From positions 124,001 through 188,000 of the forward strand of contig JADJOD010000006.1 of the NCBI GenBank assembly GCA_016713985.1: DNA of 64,000 nt. Direction: 5' to 3'. Source of the DNA: Lewinellaceae bacterium. Its GTDB lineage: Bacteria > Bacteroidota > Bacteroidia > Chitinophagales > Saprospiraceae. Positions 59,992 through 64,000 of this stretch are shown here, piece after piece; position 1 is the stretch's first letter, and every line of letters begins with the position of its first letter. A model generated the notes under the pieces. The model saw only the letters and a list, made by a program, of their open reading frames with translations, was not told the origin of the DNA and made no database searches. The translations under genes were made by a program, and so were the position numbers.

Positions 59992-60192
59992 TCAAAGGTT
60001 TTCAAGCACTTCCTTCAGCAGGGAGTTTTTGCCTGCGGAGCGGGTTTGCAGGGCCCGCCGTTCGCGCCAGGGAAGGCGGTTGGCAGGCACCTGCTGCGTT
60101 TTTTGCGGCGTATTTTCCAGTCCGATCTCGTGGAAAACCTCCTGCAGGACGGATGTTTCGCCCGACCGGCGGCGTTTGCATAACAAGCACAT
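59992..60192 (-). CDS. Possible 66-residue protein with N-terminal CxxC
   Basis: Short open frame from an ATG at 60192: MCLLCKRRRSGETSVLQEVF, then a basic middle (PANRLPWRERRALQTRS) and a helical end (GKNSLLKEVLENL). It has 27 bases to the amidohydrolase gene downstream and 86 bases from the gene upstream. Its amphipathic C terminus and CxxC look protein-like, but there is no family support. If it is not real, the 59965-60278 gap (314 bases) holds nothing else I can name. Confidence 0.4.
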   Translation of the reverse strand: MCLLCKRRRSGETSVLQEVFHEIGLENTPQKTQQVPANRLPWRERRALQTRSAGKNSLLKEVLENL

Positions 60193-60278
60193 AACGATGT
60201 GTTTTTAAGGTGAAAAAATGGAGGTTCGACGCTGATTTTCGGGGTTTAATAAAAAGCGCCAAACCTCCGGGTAAACGT

Positions 60279-61235
60279 TCAGTTGGCCAAAGACACCCGG
60301 CTCCCGGCCGTCGTTCTGCCATTGCCGTTGCTGCGGGCATTAGTCATGCGGCGTTGAATGAGCACGGACGGTTGCATAAAATGCTCTTCCCGCAGACCCA
60401 CCGTGTCGGCGGAGAGGTCGACGCCGGTGACGGCGCGGTAGGAGTGGATGTACTGCATGATCTCGTTGCGGAATGCATTGGCCCAGTTGGCCGCCTGGTT
60501 GGGATCGATCACCACGCTCCAGTTGCCATAGCGGACGGAAAGCAGGATCAGTTCTCCGAAAGTGGCTAAATTGTGGAAATGGCGAATGCTCACGTTACCC
60601 CAGCCCATTATACCACGAATCGTTTCGACGGCCCCCTGCCAGGGTTCGGCGTACGGCACCATAGCACGGCCGCCCAGGAATCGATCCATCTCCGGTTGTG
60701 CCAGGAGGAATTGCTGCACGATGTTTTCGTGCCGGGCCGTAAAGGTCAGGTTGCGGTATGCATTGTGATTGCCTTGCGCAAGCAGGATGTTTACTTCTTT
60801 CAGGGCATTTAATACCGGCAGGCCGTCCGCGATGTAGGTAGTGTCGTCTGATTTTACGTAGTACAGCGCGCATTTGTGCAGCAAGGTGTGAAATGCTTCG
60901 AGGAAACCGGAGCGGCTGTCGATAGCCCGCACGTTCGGCACCGCTTTTCCGATCAGGGTCAGGCCGTATTCATGGTCGTATTCATGTACCCGGCGATGCA
61001 GGGAAACCGTGTGTTGTTCGTCCTGGATATACCCCCACAACAGGTCCGACAAAGGCAGCAGCGGGCTGGTATCCAGGCGGTACAAGGCGGTCAGTTCGGG
61101 AATTTCGCGCCTGTTTTGGAAACGCAGGCAGATCAGGTTCATCGCCTGCACCAGGCCACCCTGGTCCATCCAGTAGTCGTAGATCAATTCTAAAGCATTG
61201 AAATTCTGTAATTTATCAAACAGTTTTTTTTGCAT
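60279..61235 (-). CDS. Helical protein of unknown function, last gene of a four-gene operon
   Basis: Not recognised. The product has 318 residues, no signal or membrane helix, mostly helical (LQNFNALELIYDYWMDQGGL, AFHTLLHKCALYYVKSDD, ATFGELILLSVRYGNWSVVI). It contains several His-rich spots (VHEYDHEYGLTLIGKA, TARHENIVQQFLLAQPEMDR) but no known catalytic signature. The C terminus is basic and Gly/Ser/Arg rich. It starts seven bases after the stop of the preceding gene, so it is co-transcribed and probably works with it. Confidence 0.75.
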   Translation of the reverse strand: MQKKLFDKLQNFNALELIYDYWMDQGGLVQAMNLICLRFQNRREIPELTALYRLDTSPLLPLSDLLWGYIQDEQHTVSLHRRVHEYDHEYGLTLIGKAVPNVRAIDSRSGFLEAFHTLLHKCALYYVKSDDTTYIADGLPVLNALKEVNILLAQGNHNAYRNLTFTARHENIVQQFLLAQPEMDRFLGGRAMVPYAEPWQGAVETIRGIMGWGNVSIRHFHNLATFGELILLSVRYGNWSVVIDPNQAANWANAFRNEIMQYIHSYRAVTGVDLSADTVGLREEHFMQPSVLIQRRMTNARSNGNGRTTAGSRVSLAN

Positions 61236-61242
61236 GCGTCAT

Positions 61243-61986
61243 TTAGGTCCGTAAATGGGCTTGTTGCAGGTTTTGCAGGATCAAATCATAATACGGCAGC
61301 ACTTTGGCGCCTCCATAATTGGCCTGCGTAATGAGGTAAGAATCCAGGGCAGGATCGTTGCCCGGGCTGATCGCCGTTGCCATATACGCTTCTATGGAAA
61401 ACTTCAGAATGGCGTAATCGCCAACCCCTACAAACGGCAAACGGCGCGGCATAGGGCTGCCGGGGCTATTGGCGTCGAAGTTGCAAAGTCCCGAATTGAT
61501 TACAAAATCATAGAGCGGTTTGAATTTGATCTGGCTCGCTTTCAGATTATCCCAGAACGGTTCATCATCCGTATCGGGCGGTGTGTAACGGGACAAGGAA
61601 ACCGGAGTGCTGGGTGTTGGCGGCGGTGGAGGCAACACTACCGAAAATGTAAACGAAACGGGCGGCGTCAACAGGTTCGAAATACCGGTGTTGTCTAAAA
61701 TGGATATTCCTAATATATAAGGAGGCGTTTGAACCGCCAAACCGCCAAAATTATAGTAGAAAATGCCGCCTTGTGTGAGTTGCGGGACGGGATTGGCACC
61801 TCCGGGGGCGGTCATGCCATCCGGAAACACCTGGTTCCCGTCAATCGTAAAACGGATATCAAAAACAGTATTGCCGCCTACATCCACATAATCAGAGTTG
61901 GGTACCACCTTCACACGGACCCGGGCCGGCGTGCCCTGGAGAACGTCTTGTTCCACCAGTTCGGCATAAAAAATAAAAGGTTGCAT
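61243..61986 (-). CDS. Beta-sandwich-like protein of unknown function, third gene of the operon
   Basis: Not recognised. The product has 247 residues with no signal peptide. The N-terminal half looks like an Ig-type or C2-type beta sandwich (PFIFYAELVEQDVLQ, ARVRVKVVPNSDYVDVG, FDIRFTIDGNQVFPDG, PPYILGISILDN), ending in a Pro-rich linker (VVLPPPPPTPSTPV). The C-terminal half is helical with KASQIKFKPLYDFVINSGL and YYDLILQNLQQ. It lies ten bases from the metalloprotease gene and seven from the next gene. It has the same style as the protein at 33477-34028, though relatedness is unproven. Confidence 0.72.
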   Translation of the reverse strand: MQPFIFYAELVEQDVLQGTPARVRVKVVPNSDYVDVGGNTVFDIRFTIDGNQVFPDGMTAPGGANPVPQLTQGGIFYYNFGGLAVQTPPYILGISILDNTGISNLLTPPVSFTFSVVLPPPPPTPSTPVSLSRYTPPDTDDEPFWDNLKASQIKFKPLYDFVINSGLCNFDANSPGSPMPRRLPFVGVGDYAILKFSIEAYMATAISPGNDPALDSYLITQANYGGAKVLPYYDLILQNLQQAHLRT

Positions 61987-61996
61987 AACATGATTT

Positions 61997-63287
61997 TTAT
62001 TGGTGAACCAATGTGCGCGCCTTCCTCGGATCGCTCTTCGGGAGCGGCGCGCGTTGTCGTTTGGCCCAGTGCGTGAGGCACCGGACTAAGAGTTGGTTTT
62101 CGGCCTGCGGCGTGAGCAGTCCGGCAAAGCGGGCCTGCCCGACCACGGCAAAAACCAAAGAAGGGGCTTGCAGAAGCCAGGTATCGGGCTCCGCCTGCCA
62201 GTGTTTGAACAGCGCCAGCAAACGAGCGGGTTGCCGGGGGCGCTGCGGCAAAATGTCCGCAAAACGCCGGTTGTCGGTTTGTTTGGTCCGGTGGCCGGCC
62301 ACGAGGCGCACAAAAGCGGGCATGGTTTCCTGCAATTGCCGGATCAGCGCCGCGCCTTCGGGTGGCAATCCTTTTGGCGGATACATCGACAACCAGGTTT
62401 TTCCAGGTCGGCCCACTGCGGATGCGGGTAAAAAAACGGCCGAACGAAAGGCTGAGCATCACCCGTATCCAGGGAAAAGGGTGCGGGTCGTCGTCGAGCA
62501 TCCGGAACACAAAGTACCGGGGAAGGCTCAACACACCCATCAAACCCACCGTGGCGCCGATGCCGAGGTGCCCCATCGCCCATACGTCGGCCACGATCTC
62601 CGAAATCCAGCGGTTGTACAAATCCCAGGCCCTGGCGTGAGCGGGGTCGCGTTTGGCGGCTTTTTTGAGTTCGGGCCCCAGGGTTTCCACCAGCGACAGC
62701 AAACTTGCGCCCTGGTGCCCCACTTCATGGATCAACGAGGCCCCGATACCACTTCCCACCATACGTTCGCGCGGAACCTGAATCACAGCCACCGGGTTGG
62801 AATCGCCGCCGGGAAGCCGGGTGCGCGCCCTTCGAATGGCGGCTCCGTGCCCGCGATCGAGAAAACAGATCACCGGCGGCGGATCGTACAGCTTCAGCGG
62901 AAGACGCAGCGATTCTTCCGCCAGCGCATCGAGACCCGCCACCCAGACGCCGGTGTGGTGTTCGGCGCGTTGTGCCAGCACATCGGCGAATATGTCCAAC
63001 TGGTCCAGTATCTGGTTGAAGCGGATTTTCAGCAGGGCAAACCGCGCCTGGGCATCTTCTGCCGTAACACCTTGTTTTCCAGCCTTTTCCAACCAAAACA
63101 CAAATTGCCGCACCGATTGTTGAAGATCGGTTTTTGCTTTTTCGAGGTGCCGGTCGATACTTTCCATGGCGGCGTGGCCGAGGGTGGCGGCCGGCGTCAT
63201 GGGCATCACCAGTGAAAAAGGCGACAATTGCCGGAGCCGGGTCAGCAGCGACAGCGCTTCGGTGCGCAGGAAGCCGAAGGCGTTCAT
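61997..63287 (-). CDS. HEVGH zinc metalloprotease-like protein, second gene of the operon (frameshifted)
   Basis: Predicted zinc-dependent enzyme of 429 residues. A helical N-terminal part (about 35-110, coiled-coil-like) and a segment PLKLYDPPPVICFLDRGHG lead to SGIGASLIHEVGHQGASLL (His187, Glu188, His191). RWISEIVADVWAMGHLGIGA follows 40 residues on, where Glu230 or Asp234 may be the third ligand, as in gluzincins. GIGATVGLMGVLSLPRYFVF may insert in a membrane. The frame shifts at the T5 run 62398-62402; one base fewer reads TWKTWLSMYPPKGLPPEGAA and continues to the stop at 61997 (KSDPRKARTLVHQ). Its ATG overlaps the stop of the upstream gene (ATGA), which indicates translational coupling. 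Substrate unknown; the small hydrophobic protein encoded upstream is an obvious candidate. Confidence 0.8.
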
Positions 63288-63994
63288 GACCAGAGTTTTA
63301 TGTAGATCCGGTTGCCTTTGCGAAACCACGATCCGCTGGCCGGAATACGTGGTGCGCTTACCTGCGCACCGGAGTGATCCATGCCGGTTTCCTGGCTCAT
63401 TTCCAGCAGACCGGGGGCGTATTGCCGCGCCGCTTCCGCCATGGCGGTCTGGACGGCTCTGCGGGGGTCCATCCCTTTTTGGTGGTTCAACGCGGCGTTT
63501 TTGGTGGCTTCTCCCGCGAAACGCACGTAGGCGCGTGCAATTTCGAATTCCTGGTCTTCAGCGCTCAGCCCTTCGAGTTCGAGGCGGAACAATTTGGCCG
63601 CGCCGCTCCCGATTTTGCCGCCGAGTTTGGCGCCGAGCGGACCGCCGACCATGCCGCCGACCACGGTACCGGCAATCGGGGCCAGTTTTGCGAGGCCTTT
63701 GCGCAGGAAACCACCCACCGGCGAGTTCCAGGCTTTTTTGGCGACGGCGCCCACTTTTTTAAAGAGGTTGCGCATGAATTCGTCCATCTGGGCTTCGTTG
63801 GTGACACTCAGCAGCTCGGTGGCGAGTTCCAGTTCGTTCAATTCGTTGAGCGGCGATTCGTTGTATTCGCCGGCAAATTCCGGGTCGGATTCGAATTCAT
63901 TGCCGAATTCAAAACCATTTTCATGGCCAAATTCGTCGAGTTCGAAACCGTTTTCATAACCCAGTTCCTGGACGACTCTATCTGTATTATGCAT
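63284..63994 (-). CDS. Acidic, Gly-rich hydrophobic protein, first gene of the operon
   Basis: Product of 236 residues, no classical signal peptide. Residues 1-50 are acidic and aromatic with repeated ENGFE/EF words (ELGYENGFELDEFGHENGFE). Residues about 52-72, NELELATELLSVTNEAQMDE, look like an amphipathic leader-type helix. Then comes a basic helix (FKKVGAVAKKAW) and a GxxxG-rich hydrophobic stretch (PIAGTVVGGMVGGPLGAKLG and GKIGSGAAKLF, about 102-135), and a conserved-looking helical end (GLSAEDQEFEIARAYVRFAG, AAMAEAARQYAPGLLEMS-like). From memory, similar uncharacterised proteins occur in several phyla; I cannot name a function. The glycine zipper suggests membrane insertion or oligomerisation. 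The gene may be preceded by more operon genes outside the window. Confidence 0.75.
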   Translation of the reverse strand: MHNTDRVVQELGYENGFELDEFGHENGFEFGNEFESDPEFAGEYNESPLNELNELELATELLSVTNEAQMDEFMRNLFKKVGAVAKKAWNSPVGGFLRKGLAKLAPIAGTVVGGMVGGPLGAKLGGKIGSGAAKLFRLELEGLSAEDQEFEIARAYVRFAGEATKNAALNHQKGMDPRRAVQTAMAEAARQYAPGLLEMSQETGMDHSGAQVSAPRIPASGSWFRKGNRIYIKLWS

Positions 63995-64000
63995 GATGTT

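Noticed and set aside
60279..63994. Extracellular contractile injection system or type VI secretion cluster
   Set aside because: No sheath, tube, baseplate, spike, LysM-linker or ClpV-like ATPase gene is present within the window. The operon could border one beyond the edge, but this cannot be shown.

Overview
The window looks like a chromosomal segment of a moderately GC-rich member of the Bacteroidota, most likely the Saprospiria (Saprospiraceae, Haliscomenobacteraceae or Lewinellaceae). The evidence is a SusC/SusD pair, two proteins with type IX secretion (T9SS) C-terminal sorting domains, SprB-type repeats fused to OmpA, a Porin_10-type porin, a DUF2911 protein, a Bacteroidota-type promoter (TTTG-N19-TAnnTTTG) and few Shine-Dalgarno sites. 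The assignment is inferred from gene content, not from a marker gene.

Layout. 0-11 kb: a DUF2911 protein, a secreted T9SS esterase, a 7TMR-DISM histidine kinase, murB, an exported coiled-coil protein, a prolyl oligopeptidase and a large helical-repeat protein. 11-20.7 kb: a complete co-directional branched-chain amino-acid operon, leuA-leuC-leuD-leuB-ilvD-ilvB-ilvN-ilvC. 21-27.6 kb: gltB-gltD (glutamate synthase), which supplies the amino donor for that pathway; no transaminase is present. 27.7-33.1 kb: a histidine kinase without a response regulator, a HExxH exported protein, a porin and fabI. 33.4-37.2 kb: uncharacterised small genes and a SARP/BTAD regulator with a degenerate receiver domain. 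37-50 kb: rhaM, a small T9SS protein, a methyltransferase, a propeller-SprB-OmpA surface protein, susD/susC, an anchored glucosaminidase with a partner, and tRNA-Gly(CCC). 50.2-53.3 kb: a 1016-residue protein with an N-terminal TIR domain. 53.3-59.1 kb: a membrane glycosyltransferase, a TonB-dependent receptor, a 1.2-kb array of 14 units of about 89 bp, and alanine dehydrogenase. 59.2-64 kb: an amidohydrolase and a tightly packed four-gene operon of unknown function: an acidic/Gly-rich hydrophobic protein, a HEVGH membrane metalloprotease, a beta-sandwich-like protein and a helical protein. This operon is the best candidate for an undescribed system.

Two genome-wide traits stand out. First, many gene junctions carry short 'word' repeats: 17-bp telomere-like repeats, a shared 16-18-bp-arm hairpin, GATAACC words, 7-bp and 9-bp tandems, and the 89-bp array. 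Two of these repeats lie inside gltB. Second, eleven genes, including the normally essential fabI, are broken by one-base shifts. There are fifteen breaks and nearly all fall in mononucleotide runs, so much of this is probably indel error in a draft assembly. For these genes I give the span of the whole gene and the position of each break.
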